Source: Pseudomonadota bacterium
Lineage (GTDB): Bacteria > Pseudomonadota > Gammaproteobacteria > Steroidobacterales > Steroidobacteraceae
Reading direction: 5' to 3'
Length of the DNA: 62,267 nucleotides
Assembly (NCBI GenBank): GCA_018241505.1
Contig: JAFEDS010000035.1
Span: 1-62,267 of the forward strand
The first letter of the stretch is position 1. Each line of letters starts with the position of its first letter. Below are positions 1 through 9,825 of the stretch, piece after piece. Below the pieces are notes generated by a model, which saw nothing but the letters and a program-made list of their open reading frames with translations, searched no databases and had not been told where the DNA came from. The position numbers and the translations under genes are program-made.

Positions 1-1
1 A

Positions 2-739
2 GACCCCGCCAACATGAAGACCCATGCCAAGCGCTCCGGCACCGACTGGATTCTCAACGGCGCCAAGATGTGGATCACCAATGGCTCCATTGCCGATCTG
101 GCCGTGGTGTGGGCCATGACCGAGGAAGGCATCCGCGGCTTCATTGTCGACAAAGGCATGCCCGGCTTTGCCGCCACCGAGATCGAGCATAAGTTCTCCC
201 TGCGCGCCTCGGTCACCGCAGGCCTGTTCTTCGATAACGTGCGGGTGCCTGAAGAGAATGTCCTGCCGGGGATCGTCGGGCTCAAAGGCCCCCTGTCCTG
301 CCTCACCCAGGCCCGCTACGGCATTGCCTGGGGGGTCATCGGAGCGGCCCAGGCCTGTCTGTCCCAGATGCTCGACTACACCCATGAGCGGGTGCTCTTC
401 GGGCGCACCCTCGCCCACAACCAGGCCATCCAGATCCGTCTCGCCGAGATGGCCCGCCAGATCACCACCGCGCAGTTGCTCGCGCTGCAGTTGGGACGCT
501 TGAAGGACTCCGGCCAGATGACCCCGGCGCACGTCTCACTCGCCAAGTGGAACAACTGCCGCATGGCCCTGGACATCGCCCGCGATGCCCGCGACATGTT
601 GGGGGGGGCCGGCATCAGTGCCGAATATGTCCCCATCCGTCACATGCTCAACCTCGAAAGTGTCATCACTTACGAGGGCACCGAGACCATTCACCAGTTG
701 ACCATCGGGCGCGCGTTGACCGGCGTCAACGCGTTCTAA
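2..739 (+). CDS. Glutaryl-CoA dehydrogenase-like acyl-CoA dehydrogenase (5' end outside window)
   Basis: The frame is open to the left edge, so this is the C-terminal 245 residues of a protein that in this family is usually about 390-400 residues. Flavoprotein acyl-CoA dehydrogenases remove two hydrogens from an acyl-CoA; the glutaryl-CoA branch also decarboxylates its product to crotonyl-CoA. Visible signatures are the WITNG segment of the middle beta domain, the RVLFGRTLAHNQAIQ helix and, near the end, VITYEGTETIHQL followed by GRALTGVNAF. The Glu of YEGT is the expected catalytic base, and this ending closely resembles glutaryl-CoA dehydrogenases as I remember them. It converges with iorB 97 bp downstream. 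Its place beside the aminobenzoyl-CoA genes suggests it handles a dicarboxylic or glutaryl-type intermediate, but other acyl-CoA substrates are possible. Confidence 0.85.
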   Translation, partial: DPANMKTHAKRSGTDWILNGAKMWITNGSIADLAVVWAMTEEGIRGFIVDKGMPGFAATEIEHKFSLRASVTAGLFFDNVRVPEENVLPGIVGLKGPLSCLTQARYGIAWGVIGAAQACLSQMLDYTHERVLFGRTLAHNQAIQIRLAEMARQITTAQLLALQLGRLKDSGQMTPAHVSLAKWNNCRMALDIARDARDMLGGAGISAEYVPIRHMLNLESVITYEGTETIHQLTIGRALTGVNAF

Positions 740-836
740 GGGCGGCGATCCGCGCCCTGGGCGGGGCCGCGGTAGAGCATACGCGGCGCCGCTGGTGGCA
801 GCATGCACCGCGTGGTCGCGACAACCGACCGCGCGT

Positions 837-2399
837 CTACGCGGCGCGGCCAGTGCCAGTAGCGGGCGCGGCTGACGTCGCGGGCCCGCCCAACGCCGCA
901 ATCTCACGTCGCAGCGAGTTGCCCTCTTCATCCGCCAACGCGGCCTCAATCAACCGCGCCATTACCGTGCCGCCGTCCGACCGGCCGGTGAGCGCCTCAA
1001 CCTGACCCAACAGTGTGGTGAAATTCCGCCAGCCGCGCTCGTGCGTCTCGCCATACCCTTTCACCAGTCGCTGAGCCTTGGCGAGCTGTACCGCGACCAG
1101 GTAGTTATCCTTCGCGACGCTCTCTATCTTCGCCAACCAAATTTCAATGCGGGCATTCTCTTCGTGAAACCGCAGAGTTTTGCGCCGCCAGCGCTTGAAC
1201 CCGGCCAACACATACAACAACGCGAAACCGCGCAAGGTGCGCGTCTTGATCTGCCGCCCGGAGGTGTGTTTCGCGAGCCAACCGCTCAATCCCGGTGAGC
1301 CCAGGATCCAGCGTCCGAGGCCCGCCGGCATCGTGCCCGCGATTTCCTCCACCCGCGGCTTCATGAACTCGGTGATGCCGAACAACTGATTGGCATCCGC
1401 CCGGATCTCGTCCTTGACGCGTGCGAACCGCGAGCCCCGGATCTTCAGGTCCGCAACCCGGATCGTGTCCTCGAACGTCATCCACAGCGCCAGGCTGCGC
1501 GCAACGGCTTCCAACAGGGCATAAGAGCTTGCATCGGCCCACAGGCGGGATTCGAGCGCCACCACGCTTTCCACGCGATCGAGGTAGCTTTCCGCGTACT
1601 CTGGATCCTGGTAGTCCAATGCGCGCCGGGCGCCTTCCAACACGAGCGGCTGGACGGCAGCGGGAAGCCGCTTGATGCGCTCGAGCACCGGCTGCAATCT
1701 CGCCGAGCGCGCCTGCGTTGGCAGATCCGGAAGCGGCTTGCTCACCGCCTTGCCCGTGAAGCCGCTGTCGCCGCGCTGAGCACTCTGGAAAGCGTCCTCG
1801 AAGGCGGCCAGGTTGGTTGCGACCGCAATGCCGCTTTTCCGGATGGTTTCCTGGAAATTCGACTTGCGGAACGGCAGCACGCCGGCCCCGCACAAAGCAC
1901 CCAACATCACGGAGCTGACCACACTGTGATTGCGCTCCGCCGTTTCATTCATATCGAAGAGCACGACCTTCTGCGCATGGCTGCGCACCATGTTCAGCAG
2001 ACCCTCGGAGTCCGCAGCGCCCTGCCCCATTGCGCTCTTTTCAGCGACAGCATAGCTGCGATGCGTCGACGCAATCAGTGTCGTGCGGTCGGAAGTCACG
2101 AGCCCGCGTTGGATCGCACGGCCGGCCTCCGCCAGCTCCGAGGCAATCACGCAATCAACATCACCCGGGACCGGCATCAATGCCAGGATGGGCGCACGCC
2201 CTGCCTGTTCAGCCGCGGCCCGCGGGAAAAACTCGAGGTAGTAGATGGTGGCGCCGGTGCGCTGCGCCACGCCCGGCACGGACGTCGATTGGGCAATGTA
2301 GTTTTCGGACTCGGCGATCTCAATCAGCCAGTCGGCGAGAACCCCACCACCCTGCCCGCCCAACGCGGCGATTGTCAGCTTGATCGGACGGTCGGTCAT
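837..2399 (-). CDS. iorB: Indolepyruvate:ferredoxin oxidoreductase-type beta subunit
   Basis: The protein has 520 residues. The N-terminal 190 or so residues are the pyruvate:ferredoxin oxidoreductase gamma-type domain, with ALGGQGGGVLADWL at the start and SVPGVAQRTGATIYY after it. The rest is the long C-terminal domain seen in the roughly 500-residue proteobacterial beta subunits, not the 200-residue archaeal form. With IorA it should oxidatively decarboxylate an aryl 2-oxoacid to the acyl-CoA. The open frame continues 58 codons upstream, but the ATG at 2399 overlaps the iorA stop as ATGA, so I place the start there. It is the third gene of the tightly coupled operon cyclase-iorA-iorB. The true substrate is unknown; indolepyruvate is only the family label. 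Confidence 0.88.
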   Translation of the reverse strand: MTDRPIKLTIAALGGQGGGVLADWLIEIAESENYIAQSTSVPGVAQRTGATIYYLEFFPRAAAEQAGRAPILALMPVPGDVDCVIASELAEAGRAIQRGLVTSDRTTLIASTHRSYAVAEKSAMGQGAADSEGLLNMVRSHAQKVVLFDMNETAERNHSVVSSVMLGALCGAGVLPFRKSNFQETIRKSGIAVATNLAAFEDAFQSAQRGDSGFTGKAVSKPLPDLPTQARSARLQPVLERIKRLPAAVQPLVLEGARRALDYQDPEYAESYLDRVESVVALESRLWADASSYALLEAVARSLALWMTFEDTIRVADLKIRGSRFARVKDEIRADANQLFGITEFMKPRVEEIAGTMPAGLGRWILGSPGLSGWLAKHTSGRQIKTRTLRGFALLYVLAGFKRWRRKTLRFHEENARIEIWLAKIESVAKDNYLVAVQLAKAQRLVKGYGETHERGWRNFTTLLGQVEALTGRSDGGTVMARLIEAALADEEGNSLRREIAALGGPATSAAPATGTGRAA

Positions 2400-4540
2400 A
2401 TTGCGAGCCGGTGCCGCTCGCTGCGTCGCTGCAGAGCCCCGATGATGGATGAGCGTACCGAATTCATGAATCGATCCCAGCGCGAGGGGTTGTAGACCAA
2501 CTCGGCGCGATAAAATGAGGGGCATAGAACGGCGGCGTGCGCCACTTCGCCGCACACACCACACCCGACGCAACTGTTGTCAACGTGGGCCACCGGATCA
2601 GTACGCAACGGATCGGGATTGTCCTTCACCGTCAATGAAGGACAGCCGGACAGGCGGATGCATGAGTGATCGCCCGTACAAGTGTCCGGGTCGACACCAA
2701 AGCGTTCGCGCACGACTCGCTGCCCGTCCTTGATGGCCTTGCGTATCTGGGGCTTGATGCGCCGTTGCCGGTTCAACTGGCACTCGCCCTCGGCCACAAT
2801 GACCTTCGGACCTTTCAGCGGAGTTCGCAGCGCCTCGCGCAGCACCTTCAACGTGCCCTGCATGTCATAGGTGCGAGTGTGCTTGATCCACTTGACGCCG
2901 ACACCCTTCACCGCATCGACAATCGTATTGTTGCCCTGCCGGTGCTCGTTGGCCCAGCGCGATGAGGGAATATCCTGACCGCCGGTCGCGGCCGAATAGT
3001 TGTTATCGATGATGACCGTCAGGTCGTCATGCTTGTTGAAGACAGCGTTGCCGATTCCACTTGTCAACCCGTTGTGCCAGAAGCCGCCATCACCCATGAC
3101 CGCGACTGCCCGCTTGCCGCCATCAGTTCCGAAGGCGGACGCGCTTGCCGCACCCAGGCCGTAACCCATGATGCTGTTGCCCATGTTGAATGGGGGCAGG
3201 GTTGCGAAGGAATGGCAACCGATATCCGCGCTGATGTGCAACGGACCGGTTTCCTTCTGGAGGATCTTCATTGCGGCAAAGAACGGACGTTCCGGACAAC
3301 CCGTGCACAACCCCGAGGGCCGTGGGGGTACCAGGGCCGCCAGTTTCGCCGCGGACTCCGCCGAGACCTGGGTCTTGCGGGCGGGCGGGATCTTGCCGTC
3401 GGCACGCAACTGCGGGGCAAACTGATCAATGAAGCGGCTGATGCCCGTGCGCACCGCATCGACGGTGTATTCGCCGAACCGCGGCAGAACTTCCTTGCCT
3501 ACGATCCGGGTATTCACGCCGGCCTGATGCAGCATCTGTGTGGCCGCCTGCTCGATGAATTCAGGTTGCCCCTCTTCCACCACCAGCACGGCGCGCTTGC
3601 CACTGCAGAACTTCACCCACTCATCGGCAACCAGCGGATAAGTCGCATTCAACACATAGAGCGGAATGCCGCTGTTACCGAACGTATCGGCGCAACCGAG
3701 CAGCTCCATTGCACGCAAGGCACTGTTATACAGACCACCCTGCATGACGATGCCGATGTCGTTGACATCGCCATCAATGAATTCGTTGAGGCCCGACCGG
3801 GAAATAAATTCGACCGCCGCGGGCAGCCGCTTCTCAACCTTCTCTTTTTCCTGAGCAAACGTCGACGGCGGCAGAATGATCTTGCCGTAGTCACGCGCCG
3901 GAGCGGCCAGCGCATCGGCCGCCGAGAACGACGGCTTGCGGTTGTTTTTCGCCGGAAACATGCCGTGCACGTGACAGGCACGAATGCGCAGCATCAGCAT
4001 GACCGGCGTGCTGCTGGCTTCGGACAACTCGAAAGCTTTCTCGACCATCCGGGTGATGGCGGGCAACTGCGGCCGTGGATCCAGCAGCCACATCTGCGAC
4101 TTCATGGCAAAAGCGTGGGTACGCTCCTGCATGATGCTCGCGCCCTCACCATAATCCTCACCGAGGATGATGAGAGCACCGCCCTTCACCCCCGAAGAAG
4201 CAAGGTTTGCCAACGCATCGGAGGCCACGTTGGTGCCGACTGTTGATTTCCAGGTGACCGCACCGCGCAACGGATAGTTGATTGATGCGGACAGCATCGC
4301 GGCGGCGGTCGCTTCGGATGCGCTGGCTTCGAAGTGCACACCCAGCTCGTTGAGGATGCCTTCGGCATCGGCGAGCACGTCCATGAGATGCGAGACGGGC
4401 GCGCCTTGGTAGCCACCTACGTAGGCGACGCCCGACTGCAGCAGAGCCTTGGTAACCGCGAGAATGCCCTCGCCATGGAACTCGTCGCCCTCTCCCAGGC
4501 GTAGCTTCTCAACTTCCTTGGCAAAAGAGCGTTCGGCCAT
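2396..4540 (-). CDS. iorA: Indolepyruvate:ferredoxin oxidoreductase-type alpha subunit
   Basis: The protein has 714 residues, the usual alpha-subunit size. It carries the pyrimidine-binding domain first (GGYQGAPVSHLMDVL) and the thiamine diphosphate domain in the second half (GDGGFWHNGLTSGI, then IIDNNYSAATGG). A C-terminal iron-sulfur region holds CTGDHSCIRLSGCPSL and CVGCGVC with a later CP. These features support CoA-dependent, ferredoxin-linked oxidative decarboxylation of a 2-oxoacid. The gene starts one base after the upstream cyclase stop and overlaps iorB by four bases, so the three products are probably made together. Such enzymes are often oxygen-sensitive, yet the neighbouring monooxygenase needs oxygen; this version may be the oxygen-tolerant long form of aerobic proteobacteria. 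Confidence 0.9.
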   Translation of the reverse strand: MAERSFAKEVEKLRLGEGDEFHGEGILAVTKALLQSGVAYVGGYQGAPVSHLMDVLADAEGILNELGVHFEASASEATAAAMLSASINYPLRGAVTWKSTVGTNVASDALANLASSGVKGGALIILGEDYGEGASIMQERTHAFAMKSQMWLLDPRPQLPAITRMVEKAFELSEASSTPVMLMLRIRACHVHGMFPAKNNRKPSFSAADALAAPARDYGKIILPPSTFAQEKEKVEKRLPAAVEFISRSGLNEFIDGDVNDIGIVMQGGLYNSALRAMELLGCADTFGNSGIPLYVLNATYPLVADEWVKFCSGKRAVLVVEEGQPEFIEQAATQMLHQAGVNTRIVGKEVLPRFGEYTVDAVRTGISRFIDQFAPQLRADGKIPPARKTQVSAESAAKLAALVPPRPSGLCTGCPERPFFAAMKILQKETGPLHISADIGCHSFATLPPFNMGNSIMGYGLGAASASAFGTDGGKRAVAVMGDGGFWHNGLTSGIGNAVFNKHDDLTVIIDNNYSAATGGQDIPSSRWANEHRQGNNTIVDAVKGVGVKWIKHTRTYDMQGTLKVLREALRTPLKGPKVIVAEGECQLNRQRRIKPQIRKAIKDGQRVVRERFGVDPDTCTGDHSCIRLSGCPSLTVKDNPDPLRTDPVAHVDNSCVGCGVCGEVAHAAVLCPSFYRAELVYNPSRWDRFMNSVRSSIIGALQRRSERHRLAI

Positions 4541-4541
4541 A

Positions 4542-5327
4542 TCAGGCGGGTACCAGCGCCAACACGCGCAACGGGCTGCCCGAGCCGTTCACGATCTTCA
4601 ACGGGGGAGCAACCACCACGGCGCCGGTGGGCGGCAGTTGGTTGAGGTTGGTCAGGCTGGCGAGGCCGAACTTGTTGGATCCGTGCATGATGGTGTGACA
4701 GGGAAACGCCGGATCGAAGCGGTACGCCTGCCCGGCATCGGTGCCGACCGTCTCAACTCCAACGCCGAGAATGTCGCGTTCCTTGGCCAGGAACGGGACG
4801 CACTTAGGATCGAATCCCGGGGTGTGAGGGCCGTCTTCCCTGGCGTTGAAATATTGCGCGCCTTTGCGCTGGGACCAGTCCGTGCGGATGAGCACCCAGG
4901 CGTGGGAAGGAATGCGGCCGTGCTTCTTCTCCCACTCCTCGATGACCGGTTGGGTCAGAAGGAAGTCGGGATCGGCCTTGGCACGATCGGCGACGTCAAT
5001 GACACAGGCCGGGCCGACAAAGCGGTCGACCGGGATGTTGTGCGTCGCATTGTTGGGATGGTCCTTGCCGGTGACCCAGTGGACCGGGGCATCGAAATGG
5101 GTGCCGGTGTGCTCACCGCATTCGATATTGTTCCAGTACCAGCCGGGGCCGCGCTCGTCGTAGCGCGAAATCTCCTGCAGCGCGAACGGCTTGGAATTCG
5201 CAAACGGCGGCGGCAGGTTGATGATGGGGGTAGCCGGTTCCAGGGGAACGGTCAGGTCGACTACACGGATGCGGCCGGAAACGATGCCGGCGGCGAGCTG
5301 GGCCAGGGTTTCAACAGGAGTGCTCAT
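4542..5327 (-). CDS. Cyclase-family metal-dependent hydrolase (isatin hydrolase or kynurenine formamidase-like)
   Basis: The 261-residue protein carries the family metal motif as EHTGTHFDAPVHW near residues 72-84 (HxGTHxDxPxH), which binds manganese or zinc in kynurenine formamidase KynB and in isatin hydrolase. KynB proteins are shorter, near 210 residues, while isatin hydrolases are about 250-260, so size favours the second group. It is the first gene of an operon with iorA and iorB and sits head-to-head with the aminobenzoyl-CoA monooxygenase gene. Either activity would make an ortho-aminophenyl compound that feeds that pathway: formamidase gives kynurenine, isatin hydrolase gives isatinate. 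No signal peptide is seen. The substrate is inferred from context only. Confidence 0.75.
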   Translation of the reverse strand: MSTPVETLAQLAAGIVSGRIRVVDLTVPLEPATPIINLPPPFANSKPFALQEISRYDERGPGWYWNNIECGEHTGTHFDAPVHWVTGKDHPNNATHNIPVDRFVGPACVIDVADRAKADPDFLLTQPVIEEWEKKHGRIPSHAWVLIRTDWSQRKGAQYFNAREDGPHTPGFDPKCVPFLAKERDILGVGVETVGTDAGQAYRFDPAFPCHTIMHGSNKFGLASLTNLNQLPPTGAVVVAPPLKIVNGSGSPLRVLALVPA

Positions 5328-5365
5328 GGGTGGTCAGTTCTCGCAAAATATAGGCGAAAGAATAA

Positions 5366-5394
5366 TTGACACCTGAAGTAGTTGGCAATATAAC
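5366..5394 (+). promoter_or_regulatory. Sigma-70 promoter of the aminobenzoyl-CoA operon
   Basis: TTGACA at 5366-5371 and TATAAC at 5389-5394 are separated by 17 bases, one base away from consensus overall. It points towards the monooxygenase gene at 5443, with transcription expected near 5401 and a leader of about 42 bases. A purine-rich AAGGGGG lies about 10 bases before the ATG. The opposite operon must start in the same 115-bp divergent region; TATATT read on the minus strand near 5349-5354 is a possible -10. Confidence 0.72.
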
Positions 5395-5399
5395 ATACG

Positions 5400-5409
5400 C
5401 AGCATGCTG
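5400..5409. promoter_or_regulatory. Candidate operator palindrome
   Basis: CAGCATGCTG is a perfect 10-bp palindrome lying where transcription from the promoter at 5366-5394 should begin. A repressor bound here would block that promoter. The MarR-family regulator encoded in the same operon (8519-9025) is the obvious candidate. MarR sites are usually 16-20 bp, so this may be only the core of the site. Confidence 0.35.
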
Positions 5410-5442
5410 GCGATATGGTTGCCACAAGGGGGTTGAGCCAGG

Positions 5443-7725
5443 ATGAGGCGAATCGTTTGCTTGGGCGGCGGCCCTGCCGGACTGTACGCCGCCATTCTGC
5501 TCCGTAAGGCGCTTCCGCAGGTCCGGGTGGAAGTATACGAGCGGAACCGCCCGGACGACACGTTCGGCTGGGGCGTGGTCTTTTCCGACCAGACCATGGG
5601 GAATTTCCGCACCGCGGACCCGGAAAGCCACGACGCCATCACCGGCAGCTTCCATCATTGGGACGATATCGCCATCCACTTCGGGGGCCGCCGGTTCGTG
5701 AGCGGCGGGCACGGATTCGCTGGAATCAGCCGCAAACGCCTCCTGAACCTGCTCCAGGAGCGGGCCCACGAGCTCGGGGTACACCAGACCTTCCAGCACG
5801 AGGTCGCCGATCTGAACGATTTGGGCGACGCGGACCTGCTGATCGCGGCCGACGGCGTGAACAGCCGGACCCGCAACACCCATAAAGACGTCTTCGAGCC
5901 GGACGTCGATGTGCGCAAGTGCCGCTTCATCTGGCTGGGAACCACCCAGAAATTCGATGCATTCACGTTCGCTTTCGAGCAGACCGAGCACGGTTGGTTC
6001 CAGATCCACGCCTACCAGTTCAGCCGGGACCTCTCGACCGTCATTGTGGAAACGCGCGAAGAGACCTGGAAGGCGCATGGCCTGGATCGCGCCAATACGG
6101 CACAGTCGATCGCCTTTTGTGAGGGACTGTTCGGTAAGTACCTGAATGGGCACTCCCTGCAGAGTAACGCCAATCACCTGCGCGGTTCGGCGTGGCTGAA
6201 TTTCAACCGCGTCGCCTGCAAAAACTGGCACCACGGCCGCACCGTCCTGATCGGCGATGCCGCCCACACAGCACACTTTTCCATTGGCTCCGGCACCAAG
6301 CTCGCCATGGAAGACGCCATCTCGCTCGTCAAGCACGTCACCGCCACCAATGATTTCGACGCCGCGCTCGGCGCGTATCACAAGGAGCGAAACGTCGAAG
6401 TGCTCAAGCTTCAAAGCGCCGCCCGCAACCGCATGGAATGGTTCGAGAACGTCGCCCGGTACGTGCATCTGCCGCCGGAACAGTTCGCCTACAGCCTGTT
6501 GACGGGCAGCCAGCGAATTGGCCATGAAAACCTGAAATTGCGCGATCCGAAGTTCGTGGCTGGCTACGAGCAGTGGTTGGCGCGGCAAGACGGTACTGAC
6601 GAGGGGCGCCCTCCCATGTTCTTGCCGTTCAAGCTGCGGGGTCTGGAACTGGTTAATCGGGTGGTGGTCTCGCCGATGGCGCAGTACTGCGCACAGGACG
6701 GGCTGCCCACCGACTGGCATCTGGTCCACTACGGCCATAGGGCGCTGGGCGGAGCCGGTCTGGTCTATACCGAAATGACGTGTGTTACGCCGGACGGCCG
6801 CATTACTCCCGGCTGTCCGGGATTATGGAATGCGGCGCAGCGGGACGCGTGGCAGCGGATTGTTGAATTCGTCCACGCCAACTCACCCGCCAAGATCTGC
6901 CTGCAGTTGGGACACGCCGGACGCAAGGGCTCCACCCAGATCGGCTGGGAAAAAATGGATTACCCGCTGCCCGAGGGCAACTGGCCCATCCTGGCGCCCT
7001 CGCCCCTGCCCTATTACGCCGGCATCAGCCAGGTGCCGGTGGAAATGTCTCGAGCGGACATGGATGAAGTTCGGGAGGCGTTTGTACGGGCCACCCGTTA
7101 TGGCCTGCAAGCGGGCTTCGACATGCTCGAGCTGCACATGGCGCACGGCTATCTGTTGGCGTCGTACCTCTCGCCGCTGACCAACCTGCGCACTGACGAG
7201 TACGGCGGCAGCGTCGAAAACCGGTTGCGGTTTCCGCTCGAAGTGCTCGAAGCTGTCAGGAAGGAGTGGCCGGTCGACAAGCCCCTGTCCGCGCGCATTT
7301 CGGCGACCGACTGGGCCGACGGCGGCCTGAGCGAAAATGACGTGCTGACTATTGTGCGTGCATTGCGCAAGGCGGGGCTCGACATGATCGATGTCTCGAC
7401 CGGACAAACGGTGCCCCACCAGAAGCCCGTGTACGGACGGATGTGGCAGACACCGTTTGCCGACCGGATCCGCAATGAAATCGGCATCGCGACCATGGCT
7501 GTTGGCAACATCTATGAGTGCGATCACGTCAACTCGATCATTGCAGCCGGGCGCGCCGACTTGTGCGCCATCGCACGGCCGCACCTGTCCAACCCGGCCT
7601 GGACCCTGGACGCCGCCGCATCGCAGGGTTATCGCGAGCAATGGTGGCCGCCGCAGTACCTCTCGGGTAAGAGTCAGCTCGAGCGCAACAAGGAGCGCGC
7701 CATACCGGTGGAGACGAAGATTTGA
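5443..7725 (+). CDS. 2-Aminobenzoyl-CoA monooxygenase/reductase-type fusion flavoprotein
   Basis: The 760-residue protein fuses two flavoenzymes. Residues 1-385 are a class A FAD monooxygenase: [15 protein letters not shown] near the N-terminus, [13 protein letters not shown] in the middle and [17 protein letters not shown] for the FAD ribityl site. Residues from about 390 are an Old Yellow Enzyme barrel: [39 protein letters not shown] and [11 protein letters not shown]. This architecture is known from the Azoarcus evansii enzyme that hydroxylates 2-aminobenzoyl-CoA at C5 and reduces the ring to a non-aromatic oxo-cyclohexene product, and from salicylyl-CoA 5-hydroxylases. The beta-oxidation genes downstream favour the aminobenzoyl role. 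It heads the plus-strand operon behind a strong promoter, and the next gene starts inside its stop codon. Confidence 0.88.
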   Translation: MRRIVCLGGGPAGLYAAILLRKALPQVRVEVYERNRPDDTFGWGVVFSDQTMGNFRTADPESHDAITGSFHHWDDIAIHFGGRRFVSGGHGFAGISRKRLLNLLQERAHELGVHQTFQHEVADLNDLGDADLLIAADGVNSRTRNTHKDVFEPDVDVRKCRFIWLGTTQKFDAFTFAFEQTEHGWFQIHAYQFSRDLSTVIVETREETWKAHGLDRANTAQSIAFCEGLFGKYLNGHSLQSNANHLRGSAWLNFNRVACKNWHHGRTVLIGDAAHTAHFSIGSGTKLAMEDAISLVKHVTATNDFDAALGAYHKERNVEVLKLQSAARNRMEWFENVARYVHLPPEQFAYSLLTGSQRIGHENLKLRDPKFVAGYEQWLARQDGTDEGRPPMFLPFKLRGLELVNRVVVSPMAQYCAQDGLPTDWHLVHYGHRALGGAGLVYTEMTCVTPDGRITPGCPGLWNAAQRDAWQRIVEFVHANSPAKICLQLGHAGRKGSTQIGWEKMDYPLPEGNWPILAPSPLPYYAGISQVPVEMSRADMDEVREAFVRATRYGLQAGFDMLELHMAHGYLLASYLSPLTNLRTDEYGGSVENRLRFPLEVLEAVRKEWPVDKPLSARISATDWADGGLSENDVLTIVRALRKAGLDMIDVSTGQTVPHQKPVYGRMWQTPFADRIRNEIGIATMAVGNIYECDHVNSIIAAGRADLCAIARPHLSNPAWTLDAAASQGYREQWWPPQYLSGKSQLERNKERAIPVETKI

Positions 7726-8507
7726 GCATCCGCAGGACGCAACTTGCCGGCTTGCATGCGGTAGTGACCGGTGCCAGTCGCGGCATCGGCGCTGATATCG
7801 CCGCTGCATTGGTTGCTGATGGCGTGCGCGTTTCGCTACTGGGACGCGATGCCGAGGCGCTGCGGCGTGTGGCCGACCGTCTGGGCGGCGACGAACACGC
7901 GCGATTCATGACAACGGATGTTACGGACTGCGACTCGGTCGCCCAGGCGTTCGAGGCCGCGCGCGGTCAATTCGGCCCCGTTCAACTGCTCATCAACAAT
8001 GCGGGCCAGGCTGCGAGCGCCAAATTCACGGACACTGACGAGAAGTTGTGGAACCAGCTATTTGCCGTCAACCTCCACGGCACTTACGCCTGCTGCCGGC
8101 AGGCGGTTCCCGACATGTTGAGCGCCGGCTTCGGCCGGATCGTCAACGTAGCGAGTATCGCGGGCCTGCGCGGAGCCGCGTATATTTCCGCCTATGTCAG
8201 CTCGAAACACGCAGTCATCGGCCTGACTCGTGCACTGGCATTGGAATATGCCGCCCGCAACATCACGGTGAATGCCGTGTGCCCGGGCTATGTGGATACG
8301 GATATCGTCAAGGGTGCGATTGCCAACATTGTCAGCAAGACCGGCCGCAGCGAGGCCGACGCGCTCGCTGCCCTGGTGGCGAACAATCCGCAACGCAGGC
8401 TGATCGAGCCCCGGGAAGTCGCCGACACCGTGATGTGGCTGTGCCGGCCCGGCTCGGAAAGTGTGACCGGCCAGAGCATCGTCCTGGCCGGCGGCGAAGT
8501 GACTTGA
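7722..8507 (+). CDS. SDR-family dehydrogenase, probable hydroxyacyl-CoA dehydrogenase
   Basis: The 261-residue short-chain dehydrogenase has the dinucleotide motif TGASRGIG near residue 16, NNAG in LLINNAGQ, the catalytic Ser in VNVASIAGL and the YxxxK pair as YVSSKHA. Proteins of this type oxidise a hydroxy group with NAD(P), and in CoA-linked aromatic pathways they serve as 3-hydroxyacyl-CoA dehydrogenases. The start is a TTG overlapping the preceding stop (TTGA), which implies translational coupling to the monooxygenase. The operon order of monooxygenase, SDR, hydratase and dehydrogenase is that of a modified beta-oxidation. The exact substrate cannot be read from the sequence. Confidence 0.85.
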   Translation: MSIRRTQLAGLHAVVTGASRGIGADIAAALVADGVRVSLLGRDAEALRRVADRLGGDEHARFMTTDVTDCDSVAQAFEAARGQFGPVQLLINNAGQAASAKFTDTDEKLWNQLFAVNLHGTYACCRQAVPDMLSAGFGRIVNVASIAGLRGAAYISAYVSSKHAVIGLTRALALEYAARNITVNAVCPGYVDTDIVKGAIANIVSKTGRSEADALAALVANNPQRRLIEPREVADTVMWLCRPGSESVTGQSIVLAGGEVT

Positions 8508-8518
8508 GGAGGGGGAAA

Positions 8519-9025
8519 ATGCCAAAAGAAAAGAGCTCGCTCAAACTGATCGAGCCGCACGTCGACGCGGAAACGCGTGTCCACGACGATCATCACCTGT
8601 CCGTGCGCCTGTGGCTGCGGATGTTGAGTTGTACCAATCGCATCGAAAACTTCGTGCGGCAGAAGCTGCAGGCGAATTTCGAAACGACCCTGCCGCGCTT
8701 CGACCTGATGGCGCAGTTGGAGCGCGCGCCGCAGGGCCTGAAGATGAGCGAGTTGTCCCAACGCATGATGGTCACCGGCGGCAACGTCACCGGTATCACC
8801 GACGGCCTGGAAAAGGAAGGCCTGGTGGTCCGCGAAGTCGACCCCTCCGACCGGCGCGTATTTCGCGTGAAGCTGACCGCGGACGGCCAGAAGCAGTTCC
8901 GGCGCATGGCGGGCGAGCACGAGCAGTGGATCATCGGGCTGTTCGATGGCATGAGCGCGAAACAGAAAAACCAGCTCACCGACCTGCTGGGTGAGCTCAA
9001 ACAACACATCGGCAAACATGACTGA
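8519..9025 (+). CDS. MarR-family transcriptional regulator
   Basis: The 168-residue protein has the winged-helix core of MarR repressors: [23 protein letters not shown] as the recognition region and then [15 protein letters not shown] as the wing with the conserved DxR. MarR proteins bind palindromic DNA as dimers and commonly release it when they bind an aromatic acid or aryl-CoA. I chose the ATG at 8519 because GAGGAGGGGG stands just upstream; the same frame is open further upstream but lies inside the SDR gene. Its place inside the operon suggests it controls the divergent region at 5328-5442 in response to a pathway thioester. Confidence 0.9.
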   Translation: MPKEKSSLKLIEPHVDAETRVHDDHHLSVRLWLRMLSCTNRIENFVRQKLQANFETTLPRFDLMAQLERAPQGLKMSELSQRMMVTGGNVTGITDGLEKEGLVVREVDPSDRRVFRVKLTADGQKQFRRMAGEHEQWIIGLFDGMSAKQKNQLTDLLGELKQHIGKHD

Positions 9026-9821
9026 TATCCAGCCGCAGCACTTTCTCTGGCGCCAGGAAGGCCGCGTCGGTGTGATCACCCTGAACCGGCCGGAGCGCAA
9101 GAATCCTCTGACGTTCGAGTCGTATGCGGAGCTGCGGGATTTGTTCCGCGAGTTGGTGAAGGTCGATGAGGTTCGCACCATCGTGCTGACGGGCGCGGGA
9201 GGTAACTTCTGCTCCGGCGGCGATGTGCACGAGATCATCGGGCCCCTGACGAAAATGAACTATGCGGGGTTGCTCGACTTTACTCGGATGACGGGTGATC
9301 TGGTCAAAGCTATGCGCCATTGCCCGCAACCCATTATCGCCGCGGTCGATGGTGTTTGCGCGGGTGCCGGTGCGATTCTCGCGATGGCGTCGGATCTTCG
9401 CATTGGCACGCCGCGCACCAAAACGGCGTTCCTGTTTACCCGTGTTGGACTTGCCGGATGCGACATGGGCGCTTGCGCCCTGCTGCCGCGGATCATCGGG
9501 CATGGGCGCGCCGCCGAGCTGCTCTACACCGGTCGTTCGATGTCGGCGGAGGAAGGCGCGGCGTGGGGATTTTTCAATCGCGTGGTGGCGCCGGAGAATG
9601 TGTTGGAGGACTCGTTGCAACTCGCTCGCGAGTTGGCGGGCGGGCCGACCTTTGCGCACGCCATGACAAAGAAAATGCTGCACACGGAGTGGGATATGCC
9701 CATTGACGTGGCCATCGACGCGGAAGCCGAAGCACAGGCTGTCTGCATGCAGACGGAAGACTTCGCGCGTGCCTATCGGGCGTTTGCGGCCAAGCAGAAG
9801 CCGCAATTCGAGGGCAACTGA
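9018..9821 (+). CDS. Enoyl-CoA hydratase/isomerase family protein
   Basis: The 267-residue crotonase-fold protein shows the [11 protein letters not shown] start, the oxyanion-hole stretch [13 protein letters not shown], and [19 protein letters not shown]. In place of the usual Glu-rich loop it has [16 protein letters not shown], so an Asp may serve where hydratases use Glu. In this pathway it would add water across a double bond of a ring-derived or ring-opened CoA ester, or hydrolyse a cyclic keto-ester. The start is taken as the ATG that overlaps the marR stop by eight bases; a GTG nine codons earlier is an alternative without a ribosome-binding site. Confidence 0.87.
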   Translation: MTDIQPQHFLWRQEGRVGVITLNRPERKNPLTFESYAELRDLFRELVKVDEVRTIVLTGAGGNFCSGGDVHEIIGPLTKMNYAGLLDFTRMTGDLVKAMRHCPQPIIAAVDGVCAGAGAILAMASDLRIGTPRTKTAFLFTRVGLAGCDMGACALLPRIIGHGRAAELLYTGRSMSAEEGAAWGFFNRVVAPENVLEDSLQLARELAGGPTFAHAMTKKMLHTEWDMPIDVAIDAEAEAQAVCMQTEDFARAYRAFAAKQKPQFEGN

Positions 9822-9825
9822 GATC

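Noticed and set aside
3029-4246. 405-codon plus-strand open frame opposite iorA
   Set aside because: It is antisense to a clearly conserved gene, and its translation is rich in Arg, His and Gln with no recognisable motif; GC-rich coding regions give such frames by chance.
5443-7725. Reading the fusion as salicylyl-CoA 5-hydroxylase
   Set aside because: The architecture fits, but neighbouring genes for a cyclase-family hydrolase, IorAB and a Rid protein suit an amino-substituted substrate better. Kept as an alternative, not as the call.
8048-8518. Upstream part of the long frame that contains marR
   Set aside because: It lies inside the SDR gene in another frame; the strong GAGGAGGGGG site sets the marR start at 8519.
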